Shown piece after piece: positions 17,249-26,904 of a stretch of DNA of 64,000 nucleotides (positions within the stretch are counted from its first letter, which is position 1; each line of letters begins with the position of its first letter). Location: assembly GCF_019308355.1 (NCBI RefSeq), contig NZ_JAAGKM010000012.1:1-64000 (forward strand), given 5' to 3'. This stretch comes from Empedobacter falsenii (GTDB lineage: Bacteria; Bacteroidota; Bacteroidia; Flavobacteriales; Weeksellaceae). The notes beneath the pieces are model-generated. The model did no database searches. It was not told where the DNA came from and saw only the letters and a program-made list of their open reading frames with translations. Both the position numbers and the translations under genes were made by a program.

Positions 17249-18583
17249 ATGAAAAGATTAGTCGTTTTAGGAGGAGGAGAAAGTGGTGTAGGAACAGCTA
17301 TTCTTGCGAAGAAAGAAAACTTTGATGTTTTTCTTTCGGACATGGGACAAATAAAAGACAAGTATAAACAACTTTTGGAGGAGCACGGAATTGCTTATGA
17401 AGAAGGTCAGCACACAGAAGAATTAATTCTGAATGCCGATGAAGTAATGAAAAGTCCAGGTATTCCAAAAAAATCAGCGCTAATTCAGAAATTAGAAGCG
17501 AAAGGAATTTCAATTATTTCTGAAATTGAATTTGCGTCTCGTTATACAGATGCAAAAATTATTGCGATTACAGGATCTAATGGAAAAACAACAACAACAA
17601 GTTTGATGTTCCATATCCTAAAGCAAGCTGGATTAAATGTAGGATTAGGTGGCAACATCGGAAAAAGTTTTGCAAAATCTGTAGCTGAAGATAACTTCGA
17701 TTATTATGTACTAGAAGTAAGTAGTTTTCAGTTAGATGATATCAAAATAGATTTCAAACCGTATGTTGCAATTTTACTGAACATTACACCAGATCATTTA
17801 GACCAATACAATTATCAGTTTGATTTGTATGCAAAGGCTAAATTCAGAATTACTGAAAACCAAGATGAAAACGATTATTTTATCTACAATTTGGATGATC
17901 CAAAAACAATGGAGATGATTGATAAGATTGATATTCGAGCTCATCGCAAACCGTTCACAATGATGGATGCAACAAATGAAGCATACGCAAACAATGAATT
18001 GTTCCGTGTGAACGATTCGAATGGTGATTTTACAATGTTAGTGAATGATTTAGGATTAATTGGTAAACACAATGTTTCTAATTCATTGGCTGCGGCTGTA
18101 GCTGCAAAAATTATTGATATCAATAATGAGGATTTAAAAAAGAGTTTATCAGATTTCAAATCTGTTGAACATCGTTTAGAGCCTGTTTTGACAATTGGAG
18201 GAATTGATTTTATCAACGATTCTAAAGCAACAAATGTGAATGCAACATATTTTGCTTTGGAAAGTATGACAAAGCCAGTTGTTTGGATTGTTGGAGGAAC
18301 TGATAAAGGAAACGATTACAACGAAGTTTTACCTTTCGTGAAAAAGAAAGTGAAAGCAATTGTTTGTTTGGGTGTTGATAACGCAAAAATTGTTGATTTT
18401 TTCAGTCCATATATCGATACAATTGTTGAGACAAATACAATGAAAGATTGTGTAGAGCAATCATATAAATTAGCAACAAAAGGAGAAACGGTTCTTCTGT
18501 CACCAGCTTGTGCAAGTTTCGATTTGTTCAATGGTTATGAAGATCGTGGAGATCAATTTAAAGAAAACGTACGCAAATTATAA
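17249..18583 (+). CDS. murD: UDP-MurNAc-L-alanine:D-glutamate ligase (MurD)
   Basis: 444 residues. It adds D-glutamate to UDP-MurNAc-L-Ala in the cytoplasm. The N-terminal nucleotide-binding fold begins RLVVLGGGESGVGTAILA. The ATP loop is AITGSNGKTTTTSL (near 110), followed by LEVSSFQLDDI and NITPDHLDQY. Near the C-terminus are FINDSKATNVNAT and LLSPACASFDLFNGYEDRG, both MurD-specific. The gene is tightly spaced between mraY (2 nt) and ftsW (15 nt). Confidence 0.97.
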   Translation: MKRLVVLGGGESGVGTAILAKKENFDVFLSDMGQIKDKYKQLLEEHGIAYEEGQHTEELILNADEVMKSPGIPKKSALIQKLEAKGISIISEIEFASRYTDAKIIAITGSNGKTTTTSLMFHILKQAGLNVGLGGNIGKSFAKSVAEDNFDYYVLEVSSFQLDDIKIDFKPYVAILLNITPDHLDQYNYQFDLYAKAKFRITENQDENDYFIYNLDDPKTMEMIDKIDIRAHRKPFTMMDATNEAYANNELFRVNDSNGDFTMLVNDLGLIGKHNVSNSLAAAVAAKIIDINNEDLKKSLSDFKSVEHRLEPVLTIGGIDFINDSKATNVNATYFALESMTKPVVWIVGGTDKGNDYNEVLPFVKKKVKAIVCLGVDNAKIVDFFSPYIDTIVETNTMKDCVEQSYKLATKGETVLLSPACASFDLFNGYEDRGDQFKENVRKL

Positions 18584-18598
18584 TAACACAACCAACCA

Positions 18599-19798
18599 AT
18601 GTCTAACATCGTACAAAAATATTTTAAAGGCGATAAACCGCTTTGGGCTTTCATTTTATTGTTAGCACTATTTTCGTTTTTACCTGTTTATTCAGCAAGT
18701 TCTAACTTGGTGTATACGGTAGGATCGGGAACTATTTTTGGGCATTTAGGTAAACACGCAGTGATTTTATTAATTGGTTTATTTATCATTTATGGATTAC
18801 AACGTATTGATTATCGTTGGTTTGGTTTGTTTGCTTTAACAGCTGTTGTTATACTTTCTGGAGTTTTGGCAATAACACTCGTACAAGGACTAACCATTGG
18901 AGGTGCAAATGCTGCACGTTGGTTAACGATTCCGGGAACTGGAATTGGTATTCAACCCTCGATGATTGCTTCGCAAGCGTTGTTGATTTATATAGCTCGT
19001 TATTTGACAAAAAATAGAGACAAAGAATATACGTGGAAAAACACAGCAGTTCCATTATTCTTACCAATTATTGTAATTGTAGGATTAATCTTTCCTTCTA
19101 ATGGTTCAACAGCGTTGATGTTAGCTGGAATGTGTGGAATATTGTTGATTATTGGTGGATTTCCATTCAAATATTTATTTACAATTGCTGCGGTAGGTTT
19201 TATTCTTGGTGGCGGATTTGTGTGGATGGCTTTATCTCGACCAGATTTAGTAACAAATTCTCGTGTGCACACATGGATGTCACGTATCGAGAAATTTAAT
19301 GATGATTCTGGATTAGAAAGTTATCAAGTTTTACACGCAAAAGCTGCAATTGCAAGAGGATTGAATGAAATGGCTGGACCAGGAAAAAGTGTTTTCAAAC
19401 AAACTTTACCTCAGTCATCATCCGATTTTATCTTCGCGATTATTGTAGAAGAATATGGTGCAATTGGTGCAATTCTATTAATTGGAATTTTCCTTCTGAT
19501 TTTAATACGGATTTGTATCATCGCATCAAAGATTCATACCGTTTTTGGTACGCTACTTGTGTTTGCAGTGGGCTTACCAATTATTATACAAGCAATGGTA
19601 AACATGGCGGTAGCGGTTAATTTAATTCCAGTAACGGGGCAACCATTACCAATGATTAGTTACGGAGGAACATCCATTTGGATGACATGTATTTCGTTCG
19701 GAATAATTTTGAGTGTAAGTACTCAGATTAAATCGCAAGAAGAATTAGAACAAGATAGAAAAGTATTAAGTGAAGAATACATCGAAGACATCGCCTAA
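18599..19798 (+). CDS. ftsW: Cell division glycosyltransferase FtsW (SEDS family)
   Basis: 399 residues with about ten membrane segments. It polymerises lipid II into septal glycan together with the FtsI transpeptidase. SEDS signatures include GANAARWLTIPGTGIGIQPS in the middle. The C-terminal half has SSSDFIFAIIVEEYGAIGA and VTGQPLPMISYGGTSIWMT, the latter being the classic GxPLPFxSYGG region. Its last 29 nt overlap the start of murG. Confidence 0.96.
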   Translation: MSNIVQKYFKGDKPLWAFILLLALFSFLPVYSASSNLVYTVGSGTIFGHLGKHAVILLIGLFIIYGLQRIDYRWFGLFALTAVVILSGVLAITLVQGLTIGGANAARWLTIPGTGIGIQPSMIASQALLIYIARYLTKNRDKEYTWKNTAVPLFLPIIVIVGLIFPSNGSTALMLAGMCGILLIIGGFPFKYLFTIAAVGFILGGGFVWMALSRPDLVTNSRVHTWMSRIEKFNDDSGLESYQVLHAKAAIARGLNEMAGPGKSVFKQTLPQSSSDFIFAIIVEEYGAIGAILLIGIFLLILIRICIIASKIHTVFGTLLVFAVGLPIIIQAMVNMAVAVNLIPVTGQPLPMISYGGTSIWMTCISFGIILSVSTQIKSQEELEQDRKVLSEEYIEDIA

Positions 19799-20876
19799 AG
19801 TTTTAATAAGCGGCGGAGGAACAGGTGGACATATTTATCCAGCCATTGCAATTGCAGACGAAATTAAAAGACGTTTGCCAGATGCACAAATTTTGTTCGT
19901 TGGAGCAGAAGGAAGAATGGAAATGGAAAAAGTGCCAAAAGTTGGATATGACATAAAAGGTTTGCCAATTTCTGGATTTGATAGAAGTAACATGAAAGCG
20001 AATTTAAAGTTCCCTTTTAAATTGATAAAAAGCTTAAGTCTTGCAAAAAAAATCTACAAAGATTTTCAGCCAGATTTAGCTGTTGGTACAGGAGGTTATG
20101 CAAGTGGACCAATGTTGTGGGTAGCAGGAAGCAAAAATGTTCCGATTTTATTACAAGAACAAAATTCGTTTCCGGGAGTTACCAACAAAATTTTGAAAAA
20201 TAAAGCGAGTGCAATTTGTACAGCTTACGAAGGAATTTCACAGTTTCCACAAGAAAAAGTGCATTATACAGGAAATCCTATTCGTGCCGAAATTTTTCAA
20301 AATTTACCTTCAAAAGCAGAAGCAATTTCAGCTTTTGGATTAGATCCAGAAAAACCAACTATTTTATCAGTTGGTGGTTCACAAGGATCAAGAGCAATGA
20401 ACAATGCTTGGTTAGAAAACCTTGACGAATTTGTTGCAAGTGGTGTTCAGTTGATTTGGCAAACAGGAAAGTTAGATTATCAAAAAATCAAAAATTTGGT
20501 TGGCGATAAATATCCAACGATTCATGTAACCGAATTTATTTACAACATGAAAGATGCGTATGCAGCTTCGGATATGATTGTTTCTCGCGCAGGAGCAATG
20601 GCGATTTCTGAATTGTGTATTGTTGGTAAAGCAACTATTTTGCTTCCATTGCCAACAGCGGCAGAAGATCATCAAACCAAAAATGCACAAGCATTGGTTG
20701 AGAAAGATGCAGCGATTATGGTAAAAGATGTAGATGCAAAACAAATTTTAGTCAAAGAAGTAATTGCTTTGGCGAACAATGAAGAATTAAAAAATAAATT
20801 ATCTCAAAACATTAAGCAATTAGGGAAACCGAATGCGACAAAAGAGATTGTAGATATATTATTGAATTTATTATAA
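19770..20876 (+). CDS. murG: UDP-GlcNAc:lipid I N-acetylglucosaminyltransferase MurG
   Basis: 368 residues, starting with GTG at 19770 inside the end of ftsW. No ATG precedes the first conserved motif KVLISGGGTGGHIYPAIAIA, so the GTG start is the best choice. Other MurG signatures are GTGGYASGPM, LQEQNSFPG, SVGGSQGSRAMN and SRAGAMAISEL near the C-terminal nucleotide-binding site. It converts lipid I to lipid II on the inner face of the membrane. The stop codon overlaps the murC start by one base (TAATG). Confidence 0.96.
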   Translation: MKNTSKTSPKVLISGGGTGGHIYPAIAIADEIKRRLPDAQILFVGAEGRMEMEKVPKVGYDIKGLPISGFDRSNMKANLKFPFKLIKSLSLAKKIYKDFQPDLAVGTGGYASGPMLWVAGSKNVPILLQEQNSFPGVTNKILKNKASAICTAYEGISQFPQEKVHYTGNPIRAEIFQNLPSKAEAISAFGLDPEKPTILSVGGSQGSRAMNNAWLENLDEFVASGVQLIWQTGKLDYQKIKNLVGDKYPTIHVTEFIYNMKDAYAASDMIVSRAGAMAISELCIVGKATILLPLPTAAEDHQTKNAQALVEKDAAIMVKDVDAKQILVKEVIALANNEELKNKLSQNIKQLGKPNATKEIVDILLNLL

Positions 20877-22216
20877 TGAATATTTTAGATAAAACATATT
20901 ATTATTTCATCGGTGCAGGAGGAATCGGAATGAGTGCTTTGGAACGTTTCTTCAAGTCAATCGGAAAAGAAGTTGTAGGTTATGACAAAACACAAACCGA
21001 GTTAACAACTGAATTGATTGCTGAAGGAATTGATATTCATTTTGAAGATAACATCGAGTTAATTCCAGCAGGAATTAATCCAAAAAATACGTTGGTAATT
21101 TATACGCCAGCAGTACCAAAAGATCATTCAGAACTAAATTATTTTTTAGTGAATGATTTTAAAGTCATGAAGCGTTCAGAAGTGTTAGGTGAAATTACCA
21201 AACATACATACAATATTGGTGTTGCGGGAACACATGGAAAAACAACGACTTCATCTATTTTAGGACATATCCTAAAAGTTGCGAATGTAGAATGTACAGC
21301 TTTTTTAGGTGGTATTGCAGAAAATTACGATTCGAATATCATCTTAAATGGATCTAAATATACAGTTGCAGAAGCCGATGAGTTTGACCGTTCTTTCTTA
21401 CGTCTTTCTCCAAAATTAGCGATTATCACAAGTGATGATGCAGATCATTTGGATATTTATGGTGAGCGTGATGAAGTGAAAAAATCGTTTCAAGAATTTG
21501 CGGCAATTGTGGAAGAAAAATTATTTGTTCACAAAGGTTTGCCTTTCGACGGAGCTTTTACGTATGGAGTAGATTTGGACGCAGATTATGATGGGCACAA
21601 TGTAAGAATTATTGATGGACATTATGTATTTGATGTAAAAACACCAAACGGTTCATTGACAGATGTTGGAATTTTATTACCAGGACATCACAATATGGAA
21701 AATGCGGTTGCGGCTTTAGCTGTTGCAGATTACATGGGTGTTCCACATGATAAAATTAAAGAAGCTTTATCAACTTTTGTTGGAGTTAAAAGACGTTTTA
21801 ATCGTTTCGAAGCAAATGGAAAAATTTACATCGACGATTATGCACATCATCCAACAGAATTGAATGCAGCAATTCGTTCAGTTCGTGAACTTTATCCGGG
21901 TAAAAAAGTGTTGGGAGTATTTCAGCCTCACTTATTTACACGTACAAGAGATTTCGCAGAAGAGTTTGGACAAAGTTTATCGCAGTTAGATAGTTTGATT
22001 TTATTAGACATTTATCCTGCCAGAGAGTTACCAATCGAAGGAATTACTTCAAATTGGTTGCTAGAAAAGGTGAATTTAAATGAAAAAATAGTATCTTCAT
22101 TAGAAGATAGTTTAGCAAACATCAAAAAACAAGATTTTGATGTATTATTGACTGTTGGAGCAGGAAATATTGATACAATTGTTAAACCAATAAAAGAGTG
22201 GTTAAGTGAAGCGTAA
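20876..22216 (+). CDS. murC: UDP-MurNAc:L-alanine ligase (MurC)
   Basis: 446 residues. It adds the first amino acid, L-alanine, to UDP-MurNAc. The N-terminal Rossmann motif is YYFIGAGGIGMSALERF and the ATP loop is VAGTHGKTTTSS (near 115). AEADEFDRSFLRL and TSDDADHLDIYG are MurC-specific central motifs, and YIDDYAHHPTELNAA starts the C-terminal domain. It overlaps murG by 1 nt and ftsQ by 11 nt. Confidence 0.97.
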   Translation: MNILDKTYYYFIGAGGIGMSALERFFKSIGKEVVGYDKTQTELTTELIAEGIDIHFEDNIELIPAGINPKNTLVIYTPAVPKDHSELNYFLVNDFKVMKRSEVLGEITKHTYNIGVAGTHGKTTTSSILGHILKVANVECTAFLGGIAENYDSNIILNGSKYTVAEADEFDRSFLRLSPKLAIITSDDADHLDIYGERDEVKKSFQEFAAIVEEKLFVHKGLPFDGAFTYGVDLDADYDGHNVRIIDGHYVFDVKTPNGSLTDVGILLPGHHNMENAVAALAVADYMGVPHDKIKEALSTFVGVKRRFNRFEANGKIYIDDYAHHPTELNAAIRSVRELYPGKKVLGVFQPHLFTRTRDFAEEFGQSLSQLDSLILLDIYPARELPIEGITSNWLLEKVNLNEKIVSSLEDSLANIKKQDFDVLLTVGAGNIDTIVKPIKEWLSEA

Positions 22217-22949
22217 ATTGAAAATCATAAAAGTGATTTTTGGAGTTGCCTTGCTAATCGGTTTGATTAGTTTTACGGTAATTAAGAATGCTTCGCGTAC
22301 TGTGAAAAAAATTGACGTGGCGTTTGTTCAGCCAGTTGATAATTATTTTATTAATGATGAATCGATAAGAGAAATTATCAACAAAGATGGAAAAGACATT
22401 CTGAAACAATCTCTACGAGAGGTGAATGTAAAAGAAATCGAACAAAAAGTAAGTGAGAGTCCTTTTGTGGATTCTGTACAAGTCAGTAAAGATATCAACG
22501 GACATTTACGACTTGACATAAAAGCAAACTCAGCAGTAGCAAGAATAAAGACGCTGAAAAATGAATTTTATTTGACAACAAAAGGCGGAAAAATGCCTTT
22601 ATCTAAATTAAATTCAGCGGATGTAATTTTAGTTTCTGGTGATGTAAAACCGAATGAATATGAAGATTTGAGTAAATTTGTTCAAGCTTTGAAAGCTGAC
22701 GATTTATTAAAAAATCACATCATAGCCATTCAAAAAGTGGGACAACGTTCTTTTAATTTAATTGTAAACACAGGAAACTATTATATAGAATTAGGAACTT
22801 TAAACAACTTTGAACAGAAGTTACATAATCTAAAATTATTCTATAATCAATACATTGATTTTATAGGAACTGAAGATTATGAAAAATTGAGCTTGAAATT
22901 TGTAAACCAAGTTGTAGCAACCAAACGAATAAAAAATGGAGAACAATAG
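22206..22949 (+). CDS. ftsQ: Cell division protein FtsQ-like
   Basis: 247 residues starting with GTG at 22206 (11-nt overlap with murC). A short basic N-terminus precedes one transmembrane helix (about 6-25, IIKVIFGVALLIGLISFTVI) and a periplasmic POTRA-like and beta region (YFINDESIREIINKDGKD... SPFVDSVQVSKDING). Sequence conservation is weak, so the name rests on topology, size and position between murC and ftsA. It would recruit and regulate the FtsL-like/FtsI/FtsW complex. Confidence 0.85.
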   Translation: MKRKLKIIKVIFGVALLIGLISFTVIKNASRTVKKIDVAFVQPVDNYFINDESIREIINKDGKDILKQSLREVNVKEIEQKVSESPFVDSVQVSKDINGHLRLDIKANSAVARIKTLKNEFYLTTKGGKMPLSKLNSADVILVSGDVKPNEYEDLSKFVQALKADDLLKNHIIAIQKVGQRSFNLIVNTGNYYIELGTLNNFEQKLHNLKLFYNQYIDFIGTEDYEKLSLKFVNQVVATKRIKNGEQ

Positions 22950-24390
22950 TAAGATTGCAGTTGGCTTAGACATAGGGACTACAAAGATTGTAGCGCTTGT
23001 CGGACGAAAAAATGAGAACGGAAAAATCGAAATTCTTGGACACGGACAAGCAAAAAGCTTAGGTGTACACAGAGGTGTTGTAAATAATATTACACAAACC
23101 ATTAACTCGATAAAAGAGGCAATTGATAAGGCTGAAAGATCATCTGGTGTCAAAATTACTGATGTTACTGTTGGTATTGCCGGACAACATATTCGTAGTT
23201 TACAACATAGCGATTACATTACTCGTACCAATTCAGAAGACGTGATTGATGATAATGATTTAAAGTTATTAACAAATCAAGTTTACAAATTGGTCATGTT
23301 ACCTGGAGAAGAAATTATCCATGTTCTTCCTCAAGAATTTAAGGTTGATAACGAAGGTGAAATCCGCGAACCAATCGGTATGTACGGAAGCCGTTTAGAG
23401 GCTAATTTCCATGTGGTTGTAGGACAAGTTTCATCCATCCGAAATATTGCACGTTGTGTAAAAGCTGCTGGTTTACGTTTGGCAAGTATTACTTTAGAAC
23501 CAATTGCATCATCTAGTGCTGCGCTTAGCGAAGAAGAGAAAGAAGCTGGTGTTGCATTGATTGATATAGGTGGTGGAACAACGGATATTGCAATTTTTAA
23601 GGATAATATTATTCGTCACACATCTGTTATTCCGTTTGGAGGAAATGTGATTACAGAAGACATTAAAGTTGGATGTTCTATTATTGGAAAGCAAGCCGAA
23701 GCTTTAAAAGAAAAATTTGGTTCTGCTTGGCCAGGAGAAAATAAAGAAACTGAAATTGTATCGATTCCTGGTTTAAAAGGACGCGAAGCAAAAGAAATAT
23801 CATTAAAAAGATTGTCACAAATTATTCATGCACGTGTGCAGGAAATTTTGGAACAAGTATATTTGGAATTGAAAAACTACGGTTGCGAAGATCAAAACAA
23901 AAAATTGATTGCAGGAATCGTTTTAACAGGTGGTGGATCTAAATTGAAACACATTCGTCAACTTACAGAATATGTAACAGGAATGGATGTAAGAATTGGA
24001 TACTCTAACGAACATATTGTTGGTGCAAAAGCTGAGGAAATTAGCGGACCAGAATATGCAACATCTGTAGGTTTATTGATGAAAGGTTTAGAAGAATTAG
24101 CGGCGAATTATCAGCACGAAATTTATGAAAAACCAGTAATTAATAACTTAAATAACCAAGAAGAATTAGAAATTGGAATTCAACCAACTCAGCACAAAAA
24201 AACTGCAAAAGCAGAAGTTATAGTAGAGGAGGAATCGGTAATCCAAAAACCAAAAAGAGAAGAAATAGTTGACGAATTTTTGGATCAAGAAATTGGTGAA
24301 AAGAAAGAAGCTAAATCTAAACCAGAAAAGAAAAATTTCTTTTCGAAATGGACGGATAAATTTATCCAAATGATCAACGAAACTGAATAA
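22936..24390 (+). CDS. ftsA: Cell division actin-like protein FtsA
   Basis: 484 residues. Actin-fold ATP-binding motifs are visible: AVGLDIGTTKIVALVG at the N-terminus, VALIDIGGGTTDIAIF near residue 205 and LTGGGSKLKHI near 325. The protein ends with a charged linker and a C-terminal amphipathic helix (KKNFFSKWTDKFIQMINETE) that serves as membrane anchor. FtsA tethers FtsZ to the membrane. The linker (about 395-465) is Glu/Lys-rich and longer than in E. coli, whose FtsA is about 420 residues. It overlaps ftsQ by 14 nt, and a 46-nt gap separates it from ftsZ. Confidence 0.96.
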   Translation: MENNSKIAVGLDIGTTKIVALVGRKNENGKIEILGHGQAKSLGVHRGVVNNITQTINSIKEAIDKAERSSGVKITDVTVGIAGQHIRSLQHSDYITRTNSEDVIDDNDLKLLTNQVYKLVMLPGEEIIHVLPQEFKVDNEGEIREPIGMYGSRLEANFHVVVGQVSSIRNIARCVKAAGLRLASITLEPIASSSAALSEEEKEAGVALIDIGGGTTDIAIFKDNIIRHTSVIPFGGNVITEDIKVGCSIIGKQAEALKEKFGSAWPGENKETEIVSIPGLKGREAKEISLKRLSQIIHARVQEILEQVYLELKNYGCEDQNKKLIAGIVLTGGGSKLKHIRQLTEYVTGMDVRIGYSNEHIVGAKAEEISGPEYATSVGLLMKGLEELAANYQHEIYEKPVINNLNNQEELEIGIQPTQHKKTAKAEVIVEEESVIQKPKREEIVDEFLDQEIGEKKEAKSKPEKKNFFSKWTDKFIQMINETE

Positions 24391-24436
24391 TAAGAATAAA
24401 CTAGAATAAATTACGAACCAATTTAATAAGAAGAAT

Positions 24437-26290
24437 ATGAGTGATATGTTAACAGGAGATATTGTGTTCAACTTACCAAAGAGCAGATCTCAAGCTATCA
24501 AAGTAATCGGAGTAGGTGGTGGAGGTAGTAATGCCGTAAACTACATGTTTGAACAAGGAATTGCAGGTGTAGAATTTGTAATTTGTAATACGGACTCTCA
24601 AGCATTAGCAAATAGTCCAGTACCAACAAGAATTCAATTAGGACAAGCAATAACAGAAGGTTTAGGAGCTGGAGCAAATCCTGAGGTAGGAGAGCAATCT
24701 GCTATCGAAAGTATGGATGATGTAAAAGCTGTTTTAGACGAGGGTACTAAAATGGTATTTATTACTGCCGGAATGGGTGGTGGTACAGGAACCGGAGCAG
24801 CACCAGTAATTGCTGGTATTGCAAAAGAAATGGATATCTTAACAGTTGGGATTGTTACAGCGCCATTCTTTTTCGAAGGAAGAATGAGGTTGGAACAAGC
24901 CGAAAAAGGTATCGAAAAATTAAGACAAAACGTCGATTCATTAATTGTTATCAACAATGATAAATTACGTGAATTATACGGAAACTTAGGTTTCAAAAAT
25001 GGTTTCTCGAAAGCTGATGAGGTTTTAACAACAGCAGCTAAAGGAATTGCAGAAGTTATTACTCAACACTATGCAATGAACATCGATTTACGTGATGCGC
25101 GTACAGTACTTAAAAATTCTGGTACAGCAATCATGGGATCTGCGCAAGGTTCTGGTGAAAACAAAGCGAAAGACGCAATTTCTTCTGCTTTAGATTCTCC
25201 ATTGTTAAACAACAACAAAATTACAGGTGCACGTAACGTATTGTTATTGATTTTATCTGGTAATAACGAAATTACAATGGATGAAATCGGTATCATCAAT
25301 GATTACATTCAACAAGAAGCTGGTAATAGTGCAAATATTATCATGGGTATTGGTGAAGACTTAGATTTAGGAGATTCTATCTCTGTAACTGTTGTAGCAA
25401 CTGGTTTTCCTACAGAAGATCAGGCGTATACAGGAAAAGAGGAACAAAAAATTGTACATACATTAGAGGAAGAACAACCAATTAATAAAACGTTATCAGT
25501 TGAGCAACCTTTTGTGAATCGTGTAAAACCAATGACGTTAGATTTTGGTCGTTCTAATGCTTCTCAGCAAGCACCACAAACGCCTCAACAAAATCAAACG
25601 CCAGAGGCTCCTCAAAATAATTATCGTCAAGCAGATATTAACCAAAGTTTTCAACAACAAACTTATCACAATACGCCAGAAGAATCTTTCGAAGAAAATA
25701 ATTCTCCAAAGCGTTATGTTTTAGATGATATTGATGATGAGCCAGTGCAAGAGAGACGTTCTTATGATGATTTCGAACCACGTTTGAAATCAGATTTTAA
25801 TCGTCCGCAAGAACCAACGAATAATGTAAATAATAATCAAACATATAATTCATATTCTAATCCTGTAGCTTCAGAGCAGTCAAACTATCCTCAAAATAAT
25901 TATGCTGGATATCAAGCTCCAAAGAACGAAGGATATGGAAATGTAGAGCCAGTTCAATCTAATGTAGCTCATTCTGTTGCTCCACAAGCTGAAGAATTAC
26001 AAGTTGCTATAGATCCATTTAGTCAACCAATTGAGCAATCAAATGATCCTGAATTGAATAGTATGATTGAAGAAAGAAGAAATCGTTTGAAACAATTTAA
26101 TTTTAAATTCAACAACACGATGACAAATTCTCAAGTAGACGAATACGAAGCAATTCCTGCTTACAAACGTCAAGGATTGAATTTGTCTGATCGTAATGAT
26201 AATCAATCTTCTGATTTTTCTGTAGGAACTAATCGTAACAACGAAACGCAAATTCGTCCAAACAATTTTCTACACGATAACGTAGATTAA
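24437..26290 (+). CDS. ftsZ: Cell division GTPase FtsZ with long disordered C-terminal region
   Basis: 617 residues. The tubulin-like GTPase core spans about 15-335 with VIGVGGGGSNAVNYM, the tubulin signature GGGTGTGAAP (near 116), and the T7-loop region (NNDKLRELYG, RDARTVLKNSG). A Gln/Asn/Pro-rich linker of about 230 residues follows. The element EAIPAYKRQGL (near 575) resembles the conserved C-terminal peptide that binds FtsA, but it is followed by a further 35 or so polar residues instead of being terminal. E. coli FtsZ is 383 residues. It is the last gene of the cluster, closed by a strong terminator. Confidence 0.96.
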   Translation: MSDMLTGDIVFNLPKSRSQAIKVIGVGGGGSNAVNYMFEQGIAGVEFVICNTDSQALANSPVPTRIQLGQAITEGLGAGANPEVGEQSAIESMDDVKAVLDEGTKMVFITAGMGGGTGTGAAPVIAGIAKEMDILTVGIVTAPFFFEGRMRLEQAEKGIEKLRQNVDSLIVINNDKLRELYGNLGFKNGFSKADEVLTTAAKGIAEVITQHYAMNIDLRDARTVLKNSGTAIMGSAQGSGENKAKDAISSALDSPLLNNNKITGARNVLLLILSGNNEITMDEIGIINDYIQQEAGNSANIIMGIGEDLDLGDSISVTVVATGFPTEDQAYTGKEEQKIVHTLEEEQPINKTLSVEQPFVNRVKPMTLDFGRSNASQQAPQTPQQNQTPEAPQNNYRQADINQSFQQQTYHNTPEESFEENNSPKRYVLDDIDDEPVQERRSYDDFEPRLKSDFNRPQEPTNNVNNNQTYNSYSNPVASEQSNYPQNNYAGYQAPKNEGYGNVEPVQSNVAHSVAPQAEELQVAIDPFSQPIEQSNDPELNSMIEERRNRLKQFNFKFNNTMTNSQVDEYEAIPAYKRQGLNLSDRNDNQSSDFSVGTNRNNETQIRPNNFLHDNVD

Positions 26291-26325
26291 TAAACGATCA
26301 CTCGTAAAAAATATTCTTATTATAG

Positions 26326-26362
26326 AAAAGGTTCATTGCTTTTGCGATGAGCCTTTTTTTGT
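26326..26362 (+). terminator. Terminator of the dcw cluster (after ftsZ)
   Basis: AAAAGGTTCATTGC (26326-26339) pairs imperfectly with GCGATGAGCCTTTT (26344-26357) around a TTTT loop, followed by a T-run. The loop overlaps the candidate -33 element of the next gene. Confidence 0.85.
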
Positions 26363-26372
26363 CTTAAATTTG
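26341..26372 (+). promoter_or_regulatory. Promoter of the yqeY-like gene, -33 inside the ftsZ terminator
   Basis: TTTG (26341-26344), a 20-nt spacer and TAAATTTG (26365-26372) match the Bacteroidota -33/-7 promoter. The -33 element begins in the loop of the ftsZ terminator. The leader to the ATG at 26392 would be about 13 nt. Confidence 0.6.
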
Positions 26373-26391
26373 TAGTCTAAAAGCAAAACAA

Positions 26392-26844
26392 ATGAATTTA
26401 GAAACTCAAATAATGGCACAGTTAAAAGAAGCGATGAAAGCTAAAAATACTGTTGCTTTAGAAGCTTTAAGAGCTGTAAAATCTGAATTATTATTAGCAA
26501 AAACATCAGGTGCTAACGGAGAATTATCAGAAGATCAAGAAATTGCTTTATTACAAAAATTAGTAAAACAACGTAAAGAAGCTGCTGAACAATTCGAAGC
26601 AAATGGACGTGCTGAATTAGCTGAAAAAGAATTGGCACAAGCAGAAGTTATTCAACAATTTTTACCTGCTCAATTATCAGACGAAGAATTAACAGCTGCA
26701 ATTACAGAAATTGTTGCAGAGGTTGGCGCTACTTCTCCAAAAGATATGGGAAAAGTAATGGGAGCTGCTTCATCTAAATTAGCTGGTAAAGCGGAAGGGA
26801 AATTAATTTCAGCTAAAGTAAAAGACATTTTAGCTAGTTTATAA
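26392..26844 (+). CDS. GatB/YqeY domain protein
   Basis: 150 residues, all predicted cytoplasmic and helical. The sequence starts MNLETQIMAQLKEAMKAKNT and contains LEALRAVKSELLLA, EDQEIALLQKLVKQRKEAAEQ and FLPAQLSDEELTAAI, then the ending GKAEGKLISAKVKDIL. These are the hallmarks of the stand-alone YqeY family, related to the tail domain of the GatB amidotransferase subunit. The role of stand-alone YqeY is not established; a link to tRNA-dependent amidation is only suggested by the fold. It is monocistronic between two terminators. Confidence 0.9.
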   Translation: MNLETQIMAQLKEAMKAKNTVALEALRAVKSELLLAKTSGANGELSEDQEIALLQKLVKQRKEAAEQFEANGRAELAEKELAQAEVIQQFLPAQLSDEELTAAITEIVAEVGATSPKDMGKVMGAASSKLAGKAEGKLISAKVKDILASL

Positions 26845-26871
26845 TTGATTTTTAAAGATTTAAAAATTAAG

Positions 26872-26904
26872 AAAAGGTAAAGTATTATAAACTTTACCTT
26901 TTTT
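26872..26904 (+). terminator. Terminator after the yqeY-like gene
   Basis: AAAAGGTAAAGT / ACTTTACCTTTT stem (12 bp) around a 7-nt loop, followed by T residues. Confidence 0.85.
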
